Below, one piece after another: positions 8,558-17,290 of a stretch of 64,000 nucleotides of DNA. Origin of the DNA: Ruegeria sp. HKCCD7303 (GTDB taxonomy: Bacteria; Pseudomonadota; Alphaproteobacteria; Rhodobacterales; Rhodobacteraceae). The notes under the pieces were generated by a model. The model searched no databases and was not told where the DNA came from. It worked only from the letters and a program-made list of their open reading frames with translations. Location: the NCBI RefSeq assembly GCF_013111185.1, contig NZ_WVRE01000012.1, forward strand, positions 1 to 64,000. The letters run 5' to 3'. The position numbers and the translations under genes were made by a program. Position 1 is the first letter of the stretch; every line of letters starts with the position of its first letter.

Positions 8558-9529
8558 TCAGATACGGAAATTAACGAGTTTGTGCAGGATGATGACGTTC
8601 GAGACCATCAGAACGACAACCAGCACTGCAAGTTTAATGAATGCGGGATCGTCGCTGACATCGGTGTAATATCCCGGCGCGTTGATCGACATTAACCCCA
8701 TGATCACCAGCGGAATGATCGACAGAAGAAACCCGGACAGCCGTCCTTCTGCGGAAATGGCCTTGATCCGCGCGCGCAACGCGATGCGCCGTCTGACAAC
8801 AGTGGCCAGAACGGACACGATCCGCTCCAGATCGCCACCGGTACCGTGTTGGATCGCCATGCTCGCCGCCAGGTATTGTGCATCTTCCGAGCCGACCCGG
8901 TCTGCAAAGTCCTGAACCGCGTCGGGAAGCTCATCACCAAAGCTGATCTGGTCGAAGATGATACCAAACTCGGACCCTATCGGATCTTGCATCTCGTCCG
9001 CGACGGCTTTGATCGAGGTGTTGACCGGATGGCCAATTCTCAGGCCGCGCGCCATCAGCTCTAGCGCATCGGGCAACTGACTAGTCAAAGCTTTTTGGCG
9101 TTCAGCCTGCCGAGATTTCACGATCAAAGCAGGCAAAACTACACCCAGGATGAGCGCAATCGGAGCCGCTTGCCAAGGCGGTAGGAAAATCATACCGGCG
9201 GTAGCGATCGCCAGAGTACCAAACAGGCAAAGCAGCACGAAATTCTTTGCTGAAACATGCAGTCCCGCCTGAATCAATGTATCCGGCAAATTCCCAAAAA
9301 ACGGAATTTTCGCAAAAAAGCCTGTCTGGGTCTCAGGAAGCAGCAAGGCCAGCCGTTCTTCATCGGACACGCCTTGCCGGACCATGCGCATCCGGCGATT
9401 GCGGGCCTCTGCATGGTTTTCACCGCGACGGGCAAAGTGGAACACCCCGGTAATCAGCATGAAAATTCCGACGAAGACGCAAGCCAGCGTCAGATAGTTA
9501 AGAAGTTCTGCGGTGTTGATACTGGTCAT
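8558..9529 (-). CDS. tadB: Tad pilus inner-membrane platform protein TadB
   Basis: A 323-residue F-domain membrane protein. It has an N-terminal helix, a pair of helices near residues 90-130, the cytosolic F domain (QLPDALELMARGLRIGHPVN, about residues 146-165) and C-terminal helices (RLSGFLLSIIPLVIMGLM and the last 20 residues). AGGAGG lies 7 nt upstream of the ATG, inside the end of cpaF. It partners with TadC in the pilus motor platform. Confidence 0.9.
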   Translation of the reverse strand: MTSINTAELLNYLTLACVFVGIFMLITGVFHFARRGENHAEARNRRMRMVRQGVSDEERLALLLPETQTGFFAKIPFFGNLPDTLIQAGLHVSAKNFVLLCLFGTLAIATAGMIFLPPWQAAPIALILGVVLPALIVKSRQAERQKALTSQLPDALELMARGLRIGHPVNTSIKAVADEMQDPIGSEFGIIFDQISFGDELPDAVQDFADRVGSEDAQYLAASMAIQHGTGGDLERIVSVLATVVRRRIALRARIKAISAEGRLSGFLLSIIPLVIMGLMSINAPGYYTDVSDDPAFIKLAVLVVVLMVSNVIILHKLVNFRI

Positions 9530-9532
9530 GCC

Positions 9533-10921
9533 TCAGCCTCCTGATACTCGGAAAATCTCGGGTTCGAGATCGACACCAGCAGCTGTCAGCAAATCATAGC
9601 ATTTCGGGCGAATCCCGGTGGGAACAAACTGACCAAGCACTTCGCCGTTTTCCGCGCGCCCCTTTTTCTGGAATACGAAGATGTCCTGCATGGTGATGAT
9701 CTCACCTTCCATCCCGGTAATTTCCGAGATGCTGGTGACGCGGCGCGAACCATCCGCCAACCGCGACAGATGCACAATGAAGTGCAGCCCCGACGCAATC
9801 TGGGATCGAATGGCTGCGGCGGGAAATTCGATACCCGTCATCGTGACCATCTGTTCTAGGCGACCCAATGAATCGCGCGCCGAGTTCGCATGTACAGTTG
9901 TCATCGAGCCATCATGGCCCGTATTCATGGCCTGAAGCATGTCGAATGTTTCCGCTCCGCGAACCTCGCCGACAATGATCCTGTCAGGACGCATACGCAG
10001 CGCGTTGCGCACCAGATCGCGCTGAATAACCTGGCCGTCGCCGGACGGGGACGGCGGGCGTGTTTCCAGGCGGACGACATGCTCCTGCTGGAGTTGCAGT
10101 TCTGCGGCGTCTTCGATGGTGACGACACGTTCGCCATGGTCGATATACGAAGACAGGGCGTTCAACATCGTTGTCTTACCCGACCCCGTCCCGCCGGCGA
10201 TCAGAACGTTCAAGCGCGCATAGACCAGCGATTGCAGGAACCGCGCGGCGGCATCATTCAGAGCGCCATTTGCGACCAGCTTTTCCATCGTCAGCTTCGA
10301 CTGCGCGAATTTACGGATTGAAACGCTGGGGCCATCAATAGAACAGGGGCGGATGATTGCGTTGACACGGCTGCCATCTTCCAGCCGGGCATCCACCCAA
10401 GGTTGGCGTTCATCGACGCGCCGCCCGATCTTGCTGACGATCTTGTCGATAACCCGCAGCAGGTGTTTTTCATCGCGGAACCGCACCGGCACGCGCTCCA
10501 GCAGACCAGAGCGTTCGACATAGACCGTCTGATAACCATTAACCAGAATGTCGTTGATCGTTGGATCGGCCAGCAATGGCTCCAATGGGCCAAAACCCAG
10601 AATTTCGTCCAAGAGTTCTTCGACGATGCGGTTGAAGTCTTCGGTATTCAGCGGCCTGCCGGTTTGTGACAGAGCGCCACCAACAACCCCGGCGACTTCG
10701 CGCCGCAGCACGTCCTTTTCAACCTTTTCGATCACCGAAAGGTTCAGCCGTTCCAGCAAAGCCTCGTGCAAAGTGCTTTTTAGCTCAAGCCAGTCCGCGA
10801 GTTCGGTATCTTCTGCTGTGGTGTCTGGCTGAATGTCCTCGGCCAGTCGATCAGCATGCTGGTTCAGATGGATAACTTCGGCCTCATTGGTTCGCCCAGC
10901 GCGTGTAAACTTTTCAAACAT
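9533..10921 (-). CDS. cpaF: Tad pilus assembly ATPase (CpaF/TadA)
   Basis: A 462-residue secretion ATPase of the VirB11/CpaF family. An N-terminal alpha-helical domain carries the conserved INDILVNGYQTVYVERSG (about residues 122-139). The RecA-like domain has Walker A GGTGSGKT (243-250), an Asp box (VVTIEDAAELQLQ), a His box and Walker B (MRPDRIIVGEVRGAE). It hydrolyses ATP in the cytosol to drive Flp pilus extension, and probably retraction, through TadB/TadC. It sits between cpaE and tadB with almost no spacing. All catalytic motifs are intact. Confidence 0.93.
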   Translation of the reverse strand: MFEKFTRAGRTNEAEVIHLNQHADRLAEDIQPDTTAEDTELADWLELKSTLHEALLERLNLSVIEKVEKDVLRREVAGVVGGALSQTGRPLNTEDFNRIVEELLDEILGFGPLEPLLADPTINDILVNGYQTVYVERSGLLERVPVRFRDEKHLLRVIDKIVSKIGRRVDERQPWVDARLEDGSRVNAIIRPCSIDGPSVSIRKFAQSKLTMEKLVANGALNDAAARFLQSLVYARLNVLIAGGTGSGKTTMLNALSSYIDHGERVVTIEDAAELQLQQEHVVRLETRPPSPSGDGQVIQRDLVRNALRMRPDRIIVGEVRGAETFDMLQAMNTGHDGSMTTVHANSARDSLGRLEQMVTMTGIEFPAAAIRSQIASGLHFIVHLSRLADGSRRVTSISEITGMEGEIITMQDIFVFQKKGRAENGEVLGQFVPTGIRPKCYDLLTAAGVDLEPEIFRVSGG

Positions 10922-10935
10922 CCCTTTGACTCCAA

Positions 10936-12144
10936 TTAGGCTGCGTTGTTTCTCAGGTCGGTTTTGCCGACCATGGTTTCATTCATGATTTTCCGGCCCA
11001 TTGTGCGGATCGCCTTGGACAAGGCACAGTTGCCTGAGGCCTGCGACAAGAGCTGACCCCGATCCAGCGCCTGCTTTGCGTGGCGCGCGTCGCTAGGCAG
11101 CCAAAAGCGCAATTCGCGTTCCAGCGCCTTTTGGGCTTCGACATGTTGGCTTGACCGGAATGTCGGTTTCGTTTCCTGGCTGATGACGATCTCAACCGGA
11201 GGTTCGAGCCGCTCTTTTGTGAAGAATTCGATCAAACGGCAGGCTTGACGCACCGAAGAGACCGAGCTGTCGCCCACCATCAGCATCCGGTCGGACGCGG
11301 TCACAACTGCGCCCAGCCAATCGACCAGTACACGTGGCAGATCAATGACGACAAAGTCGAATTCCAGTCGCAGAGTCTCGATCAACGCGCTGACCTGTTC
11401 GCGTGTCAGAACATCCAGAGGAATGAATTCCTCGGGCGCGCTCAGGACTTCTAAACCGGACGCATGTTGCACCAGAGATTGCTGAAGGAACGTCCGGTCC
11501 GGCATGACCCCATCCTGGGCCATTCTCAAAAGCCCGGAAGAAGGCTGCAAGTCCAAGGACGTCGCGACCGTGCCGAATTGCAAATCTAGATCTACGACGG
11601 CGACCTTGTTTTGCGTCTTTTTCCGGAAGATGCCGGAATAACCCTGCAACTGGTCGGCCAGGTTGATGGACAGCGTCGACGCGCCTATGCCACCACGGGC
11701 CGGGCATACGCTAATGATCTGTCCCAGCCGCTGCGGTTGCGGCGAGTAAATTGTCGGCAGCAAGGACTTGTCAACCGTCAGACGTTGAATCTGGTCGGCC
11801 AGTTCGTCCTGCCCGATGGGATAGGGCAGAATCTCATCCACACCCGATTTGCTCAGCGCACGCGCTTCGGTCAATGAGATGTCCCGGTCGCTAAGTGCCA
11901 GCAAGGTGCCGCGCGAACCGGAGCCACGACGAAGATCGCTGACAGTTTCCAGTTCCAATTCGCCTGAAAAGCTGAACACCAGCAGGTCATTTTTACCCAT
12001 CAGATCACAGGCGCGACCATTTACCGAAGACAAGGTCCCGGAATGTGTCTCTAGCGAAAGATCATCGAACCGGTCGACGGCCTGGGCGACTGAATTCTTA
12101 ATCGCCTCATTGTCAGAGATTAGGGCTAATGATTTTTGCGTCAT
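10936..12144 (-). CDS. cpaE: Tad pilus localisation protein (CpaE/TadZ)
   Basis: A 402-residue protein with an N-terminal receiver-like fold (about residues 1-130, without a convincing phosphorylation site) and a MinD/ParA-type ATPase domain. The deviant Walker A region reads CPARGGIGASTLSINLAD (about residues 146-163), and VAVVDLDLQFGTVATSLDLQ forms the next strand. CpaE/TadZ proteins mark the pole or site where the Tad machine assembles. In the deviant motif the usual GK(T/S) lysine is replaced (GIGAST), as often seen in TadZ, so ATPase activity may be weak. It lies just upstream of cpaF. Confidence 0.88.
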   Translation of the reverse strand: MTQKSLALISDNEAIKNSVAQAVDRFDDLSLETHSGTLSSVNGRACDLMGKNDLLVFSFSGELELETVSDLRRGSGSRGTLLALSDRDISLTEARALSKSGVDEILPYPIGQDELADQIQRLTVDKSLLPTIYSPQPQRLGQIISVCPARGGIGASTLSINLADQLQGYSGIFRKKTQNKVAVVDLDLQFGTVATSLDLQPSSGLLRMAQDGVMPDRTFLQQSLVQHASGLEVLSAPEEFIPLDVLTREQVSALIETLRLEFDFVVIDLPRVLVDWLGAVVTASDRMLMVGDSSVSSVRQACRLIEFFTKERLEPPVEIVISQETKPTFRSSQHVEAQKALERELRFWLPSDARHAKQALDRGQLLSQASGNCALSKAIRTMGRKIMNETMVGKTDLRNNAA

Positions 12145-12168
12145 TCTTCAGCTCCCATGATTAGAAAT

Positions 12169-12864
12169 TTAACCGTTGACTCCGCTGGCGAGGTCTTCGC
12201 CAGGAAGGGTTGCGCTAAAGTCGGAAAATATTTTGAAACCCGTTGTCGCGGTGGTCAGCGCATCGGTTTCTGGCGTTGAGCCGCCCAAAACCAGCGCTGC
12301 GATCGAACCCAACGGAGAGACGAACCGGAACGGAAGTTCTTCGATCGTCACTGTGACCATCGGCACATAAGGGCCACCCAGGAAATTCATTTCCGGGTCG
12401 AAATCGTAGGTGAACGTGATGTTGCTTTCGTCGAAAGTTGCGGTGGGATCGTTGGGAACGGCAAACTGAAGCATGTTCCAGATGTCGGTCACGGTGGTCT
12501 GGGCAGCTGCATTCGCGGGGGCCGCACCGGTGCATACGGTGGCTGCCGGTTCGACGCAGACGCCAGCGGCGAAACTGCAATTGGTTCCGAACCGCGGGCC
12601 GGTGATATCGGTATAGGTTCCCCGGGCGTTGGTTGTCGGCACACCGCCACATGCGGGTGGCATCACGGCCGCCATCCGAGCGGCGACCTGTGCTGTTTTT
12701 TCAGCCGCCACATAGTGGAAGGCCAATCTGCCGAAATCAATCAGACCCAGGAAAATCAAAAGGAACAACGGCAGGACAAAGGCAAGCTCGGTGACCGTCG
12801 ACCCATCTTCCTGACGGACAAATCGCGACATTCCGCGGGTTATTTTGCGAATGCAGTGGGTCAT
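12169..12864 (-). CDS. tadE: TadE-like pseudopilin, first copy
   Basis: A 231-residue protein. The N-terminal segment DGSTVTELAFVLPLFLLIFL is a TadE/TadF-type prepilin-like helix with the charged residue after the cleavage site; the rest is a periplasmic domain with two cysteine-containing loops. TadE/TadF are minor pseudopilins cleaved by the prepilin peptidase and needed for pilus assembly. Its start overlaps the preceding gene by 4 nt (ATGA), so the two are translationally coupled. It is longer than a typical TadE. Confidence 0.8.
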   Translation of the reverse strand: MTHCIRKITRGMSRFVRQEDGSTVTELAFVLPLFLLIFLGLIDFGRLAFHYVAAEKTAQVAARMAAVMPPACGGVPTTNARGTYTDITGPRFGTNCSFAAGVCVEPAATVCTGAAPANAAAQTTVTDIWNMLQFAVPNDPTATFDESNITFTYDFDPEMNFLGGPYVPMVTVTIEELPFRFVSPLGSIAALVLGGSTPETDALTTATTGFKIFSDFSATLPGEDLASGVNG

Positions 12865-13373
12865 GGTCCAAACACCCGGCTGCGATCTGTGATCGTGGTT
12901 TGGATCTGCGCCGTTGCCGAGCCTCCTACCAGTTGGAACAGGGGCGTGAACGGCAGATTAGAAATTGTCAGTGACGCGGTCAGGACGGCGACTGGCGTGG
13001 GCGAAACACGGTATTCACCTGTAAGCCCGACGCATTCGAGGGACAGAGAATCCAGGCCGACGGCAATGTCAGTGGTCGAAAGCGATGTCAGAGTGTTTGA
13101 GACAGCGGCCTGGAAATCGCCGATTGCAGCGCTTGGCGAGGCAGTGCACATATCGGACGGGGCGATCCGGCCAACATAACGGGCAGTGTCCCGAACCCCC
13201 GTGATTGCATTTTGATAAGACCAGAATATCCGGCCCCCCTCGACGATCAGGGCAAATGTCACCAACAGGATTGGCAAAAGGATCGCAAACTCGACCAACG
13301 CCGCGCCGGACTGGTCATTGCGGAACCGGCCAAGGGTTTTGCTGATATGACGGGATGCACCAAACATGATCAT
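12861..13373 (-). CDS. TadE/TadF-like pseudopilin, second copy
   Basis: A 170-residue protein with the segment QSGAALVEFAILLPILLVTF near residues 20-40, the hallmark of TadE-domain pseudopilins (a glutamate five residues into the hydrophobic helix). The remainder is a small periplasmic domain with two cysteines. It overlaps tadG by one base and the other TadE gene by 4 nt. Whether it should be called TadE or TadF is not decidable from sequence alone. Confidence 0.78.
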   Translation of the reverse strand: MIMFGASRHISKTLGRFRNDQSGAALVEFAILLPILLVTFALIVEGGRIFWSYQNAITGVRDTARYVGRIAPSDMCTASPSAAIGDFQAAVSNTLTSLSTTDIAVGLDSLSLECVGLTGEYRVSPTPVAVLTASLTISNLPFTPLFQLVGGSATAQIQTTITDRSRVFGP

Positions 13374-14941
13374 TACTCGTAAAGCTGAACCAGATCGTGA
13401 ACGATGCCGCCAACTCCGGCGCCGCCGATGCCATCCGATACGGTCTGAATGACCTCACCATAGATGACCGCGTTGGCACCGGTGCTGCCGGATTCCGAAG
13501 GGCGGATCAGGAACATCTCGATGAAACTGGTGACCGGAATGGTGCCCGACCCACCGTTAAGCTCGTCCTCAAACGTCGCACAATCGATACCGGCAACGGT
13601 GATGACACGGCGCGTAGGATCGGCGCGACCAGCTGACGGGGGTTGGCACGAAGGCATGCTGCTTTCAGCTTTGCCACCGGCGGTCAGGATAGCCTCCAAA
13701 GCGGCCTGGTTGGTGACCTCTGCATTGTAGATGTCATAGCGGGTGCCACCAGTCGGGAACCAAGGCGGAATACCGGTCGGGAGAGGGCCGCTGAAATCAG
13801 CGCCATAGTTGATAGTCAGATACTCGGTTAGGCCAGTGGTAAAGACGCCATTGCCGATACGAGGCGATGGGCAAGTGCCGCTGGCAAAACAGTCGTCAAG
13901 CGGCAGACCCACGGTCGCGGCCGGATCAAGGACCCCGTTCGCGTCATAGGTGGGCGACAGCTGGCTGGTGCAGCTGTTTCCGTTACCTGCAGTGATCCAG
14001 CCGTCCAGGACATGCGGAGAAGAGGCGAAATTGTCGACGTCGTAGCGCGAGCCGTTGCTGAACTGCTTGGCGCTAGATTCAAACCGGTCGAAACGCGTGT
14101 TGAAGCCAGCCACCATGTTGCCCACGCTCAGACCCGGTCTGGTTTCAACGCCTCTTTGGCTGAAGCACATGGAAACAGCGCGCGATGCCGCCAGAGCACA
14201 TGAATCTTCCTGACCGTTTGGTGCAGGATCGCAGGCACCGGAGGCATCGATGGCCAGATTCTGATTGGAAGACAGAAAACCGAAGTTGCCGGGCCCCCAT
14301 TGTCCATTGCCGCCTTGGCTAACCATTCTAATCAACTGGCCTTCGGTCAGATCGAGGCTGGGCTGCGGCAGGCAGATGAACATCGGGGTGATGTCGCAGG
14401 CCATCAGGGTGAACCCTGCTACGGCTTCGGCGTTGACGCTGGAGAAAGGCTGCGCATTGCCCAAAAGAGCCGCCGCTGCCGCCGCCAGCGGAGTGGCAAC
14501 CTCGTGCGTGTCGACGGTCACCCGAACAAATGCAGCAATCGGTCCGCTGGCTGGATCGGTCGAATCCAGCAGTTGCGCGGGTTGAGCGGGATCGGTCGCA
14601 GTTGTCGGCGGGTTTTCGTAAAACCGTAGCTGGTAATCCGTTGCACCGGACAACAGCTGATCCTTGTTGCGCACGCCAAAGCTTTGACGGTCGCGGATCA
14701 TGTTTGCAGCCGCATTGGTGGCACGCGTGATTGAATCCGGGCGCCCATCCAGTTCCCCCGCAGCCGCAAGGGCGACATTGTCCGCAAAGCTCTGCAATTC
14801 CGACTGGGTGGTGGTCACGCGGCCAATGTCGAATGCAAGGGCGGCCATACCGACCATGACCGACAGGGCCACCGCAACAAAGACCAGGATCGCGCCGTCT
14901 TCGGAGCTGCGGAATTGACGTATGAATTGAGCGAGGGACAC
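13373..14941 (-). CDS. tadG: TadG-like pilus assembly protein with N-terminal Tad helix
   Basis: A 522-residue protein. The first 50 residues (SEDGAILVFVAVALSVMVG) match the TadG/Flp-type N-terminal membrane helix, followed by the TTTQSELQSFADNVALAAAG segment typical of TadG. The large C-terminal part is extracytoplasmic with many cysteines. TadG is thought to be a membrane-anchored pilus accessory protein. Its place between cpaB and cpaE is where the secretin gene cpaC usually sits in related loci. Confidence 0.82.
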   Translation of the reverse strand: MSLAQFIRQFRSSEDGAILVFVAVALSVMVGMAALAFDIGRVTTTQSELQSFADNVALAAAGELDGRPDSITRATNAAANMIRDRQSFGVRNKDQLLSGATDYQLRFYENPPTTATDPAQPAQLLDSTDPASGPIAAFVRVTVDTHEVATPLAAAAAALLGNAQPFSSVNAEAVAGFTLMACDITPMFICLPQPSLDLTEGQLIRMVSQGGNGQWGPGNFGFLSSNQNLAIDASGACDPAPNGQEDSCALAASRAVSMCFSQRGVETRPGLSVGNMVAGFNTRFDRFESSAKQFSNGSRYDVDNFASSPHVLDGWITAGNGNSCTSQLSPTYDANGVLDPAATVGLPLDDCFASGTCPSPRIGNGVFTTGLTEYLTINYGADFSGPLPTGIPPWFPTGGTRYDIYNAEVTNQAALEAILTAGGKAESSMPSCQPPSAGRADPTRRVITVAGIDCATFEDELNGGSGTIPVTSFIEMFLIRPSESGSTGANAVIYGEVIQTVSDGIGGAGVGGIVHDLVQLYE

Positions 14942-14964
14942 GGTCGAAACCTTCCTTGGTCGAT

Positions 14965-15780
14965 TCAGTTAATGATGGATTCAGTCACTTCGGTGCCGCG
15001 GCGGACCCGGATTATCGTTTTGCGCACCGGTTCTTTGATGTCCTGCGCAATAACCGGTTCATCAATCAGCAGATCGTTCAACCGCGTCATAGTCAGCGTC
15101 TTGTCCTCGGTGTCATCAATGGACCGCAAGGTCAGGCTCAGCCGACCGGCACGCTGCGCCAGGGCAAGGCGCTGGACCTGATCAGGCGTAACGGCAACAG
15201 TAACCGTGCGCGCAACAACGGGTTGGTCGGTCTGTTCGTCAGATTCCTGATCGACACCGATGACCCTGATGTTTTGCAAAATGGTGACGGCGTGCATGTC
15301 TCTTTTTTCACCAGTGGTCATCACCACATCGACCCGATCGCCCGGGGTTACAAAGCCCCCCACGGCGGTTTCGGCGTCAACCTCGATGGCCATGGCGCGA
15401 TGATCTGCGCCCAACGTCTGAACGATGGTGACCTTCTCACCAAAGTCGGAAACCTTGCTGTTCAGTATCAGTTCACCCTGAGTAATTGCGCGACGGGCGC
15501 GACGGGACGGCATGTTGGCCGCCGCAATCAGGTCGTCGTAATCTGTAAAGACGCCCACGGGTACGGCACCACGGGGCCAGTCAATGGTTGTCAGCGCGCC
15601 GGGCTCGATTTCTTCGCCGAACGAAATATCGCGCGATGCAACGACCACGCTCACCATCTCGCTCTCGGCCTCGACATTTGCGGACTGAGTATCGAATTGA
15701 ATGTAATCCCGAGCGACGTAAACCGACCCTCCGGCTACGACTAGGCCCGTCAATGCAGTGAAAATGGCAGAGAGTCTCAT
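14965..15780 (-). CDS. cpaB: Flp pilus assembly protein CpaB/RcpC
   Basis: A 271-residue protein with one N-terminal membrane helix, then a SAF domain (VVVASRDISFGEEIEPGALT, about residues 46-65) and the RcpC/CpaB domain. CpaB/RcpC is a periplasmic protein that in other Tad systems stabilises the secretin and modifies or gates the pilus. It follows flp after 134 nt containing a strong hairpin, so expression is probably lower than that of the pilin. Its usual partner gene, the secretin, is not next to it. Confidence 0.9.
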   Translation of the reverse strand: MRLSAIFTALTGLVVAGGSVYVARDYIQFDTQSANVEAESEMVSVVVASRDISFGEEIEPGALTTIDWPRGAVPVGVFTDYDDLIAAANMPSRRARRAITQGELILNSKVSDFGEKVTIVQTLGADHRAMAIEVDAETAVGGFVTPGDRVDVVMTTGEKRDMHAVTILQNIRVIGVDQESDEQTDQPVVARTVTVAVTPDQVQRLALAQRAGRLSLTLRSIDDTEDKTLTMTRLNDLLIDEPVIAQDIKEPVRKTIIRVRRGTEVTESIIN

Positions 15781-15875
15781 CTGGTGCTCCTTCAGCTATT
15801 TCCTGGCGTTTATTGAATGAACCGATCGGAACGGTTGCACTTTGCCAATGGATCAAGAAAATTTTCCGGGGCGAT

Positions 15876-15906
15876 AAGCACGCGGGGCTGAGCGCACCGC
15901 GTGCTT
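15876..15906 (-). terminator. hairpin just after flp, likely attenuator
   Basis: A perfect 10-bp stem (AAGCACGCGG / CCGCGTGCTT) with an 11-nt loop starts 8 nt after the flp stop on the minus strand. There is no following T-run, so it may act as a leaky terminator or as an RNA-stabilising hairpin. Either would give more pilin than assembly machinery, the usual arrangement in flp-first operons. Confidence 0.6.
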
Positions 15907-15914
15907 TGTATTCC

Positions 15915-16088
15915 TTAAGGAATCAGGGTTTCCGCGCTGGTGAACTGACCGTTAACGTCAGCGCCCAAAGCTGTCAGAGTGGCAACTGCAATCGCAGTGA
16001 CGATTGTCAGAGCAACACCATATTCCACGATGGTCGCGCCGCTTTCGTCGCGTGCCATGGTTTTCATCGTTACGTAAAGCTTCAACAT
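15915..16088 (-). CDS. flp: Flp family type IVb pilin
   Basis: A 57-residue small gene. After a short basic leader comes DESGATIVEYGVALTIVTAI, the Flp motif with the glutamate five residues after the cleavage site and the adjacent tyrosine. CpaA should cut before the GAT segment. The mature product forms the Tad pilus fibre used for tight surface adhesion. AGGAG lies 7 nt before the ATG. It is the first gene of the tad operon. Upstream of it, two near-copies of CTAGTTAACT stand in tandem; no regulator can be named from that. Confidence 0.9.
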   Translation of the reverse strand: MLKLYVTMKTMARDESGATIVEYGVALTIVTAIAVATLTALGADVNGQFTSAETLIP

Positions 16089-16105
16089 TTTACTCTCCTA
16101 GTTAA

Positions 16106-16442
16106 CTCACTAGTTACTGATGGATGCCGCCCAAATTCGCGGCGTTCTAACCCCCTCCATATCGACGGAGCCTTCCACAAGGTTAGGTCCCGCCGTCAGG
16201 GCGCCGCATCCTCCAAACCACGGAGAAATACACGCCAGGATTGTAAGATTTGGCATTTTGGTCGATTCTGTGTCGGAAAATTGCCTGATCCCTTACCGGA
16301 ATCCGAATGGCTAGATTCGTGATTCTTTCCCAACTGACGGGTCGCCAATTCTGGAGCCAAGCTGCTTTGCTGCCAAATGGGTTGAAGGATTCACCTCATA
16401 AATCCAGCATGATAGCTGAGAGATACGACCAGTTGGGCCCGA
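16106..16442. other. tad promoter region, no gene seen
   Basis: The stretch upstream of flp must hold the tad promoter on the minus strand, but no clear -35/-10 pair stands out. The two short frames here have no ribosome-binding site or recognisable product. At its right edge the decayed transposase frame begins. Confidence 0.4.
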
Positions 16443-16792
16443 ACGAAGTACAAGACCGGGAACTGGCCTTCGTACAATCACGCATTGAAAGAACGAGGAT
16501 CGCTTTCGATCTGGTTTGATCCTGAGATAGATTGGACACCGCTACCTTAAGGCAAGCGCGGTCGTCACCACAGTTTCAGCGAATCCGCATTCCAAGCGTG
16601 TCTGACCCTGAAGGTTTTGTCGGGCTGCAGCTGAGGCAAGCCACGGGCTTCGTGGGTAGTTGCCTGCGGCTGACTGGCGGACTGTGCAGTGCCTGATTTC
16701 AGTACCCTGTGCCGCCGTCAAAGAACGCTGAAGGTGAGTCTTCCGTATCGCGGCGGGAAGCGGCCCGCTGCATCTTCTGATCGACTCGACGC
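16443..16792 (+). pseudogene. decayed IS5-family transposase fragment
   Basis: Translating across frames recovers the N-terminal half of an IS5-type transposase. It reads NWPSYNHALKERGSLSIWFD, then after a stop at 16548 GKRGRHHSFS and ACLTLKVL. After a 1-nt frameshift comes LQLRQATGF, after a second VPDFSTLCRRQRTLKVSLPY, and after a third GPLHLLIDS. At least one stop and three frameshifts break it, and the catalytic C-terminal half is gone. No terminal inverted repeats could be made out. It marks an old insertion beside the tad locus. Confidence 0.75.
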
Positions 16793-17290
16793 TTCACTAT
16801 TCTTCTCGTGCGGCTCGCAGATGTGCGTATGAACGACAATCCTTTTGATCGGCAGCCCGAAGTTGATGCGACACGGTCCGATCTCGCTCACCTCGGGAAT
16901 CTTGCGCGGTCTACGGTCGCATAGCATCTGGGTCAACTCCAAGAAGCAGGTTTCATCTCTCGAGCCTACGGGAGTTTCAAGCTTCTAAAGCCACGCGAGA
17001 TGCGAATGTCATTAATCGCTGGAGCTGACGCGGATTCATGACTCTTTCTATACGGACGCATTGGGTCTGCAGTCGGTTTTTCCAAAGACTGCTTGCTCCT
17101 GCGTTGCGGTCATTGGGGCATCGCGCAGCATTGGCCAAAATGGGCTCGAAGCGGACCTTCGATGCGGCTGTCGCAGATGGCCGCTTTGGGCCGATCGCTC
17201 TTGATAGTTGTTTGGGTAAACTGAAGAAGTTGGACCCGCCGTTAGTCTAAAGCTCTGTAGGCCGTGGCATTGCGTACGTTCTAAGGACGA
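16793..17290. other. degraded intergenic stretch after the transposase remnant
   Basis: Nothing convincing is coded here. Short frames at 16718-16942 (minus) and 17038-17250 (plus) lack ribosome-binding sites and recognisable domains. Around 17150 lies a word related to the dispersed repeat seen at 5.4 and 35.7 kb. Confidence 0.4.

Noticed and set aside
17038..17250. 70-codon plus-strand frame after the IS remnant
   Set aside because: No homology or start signal; part of it is the dispersed intergenic word near 17150.
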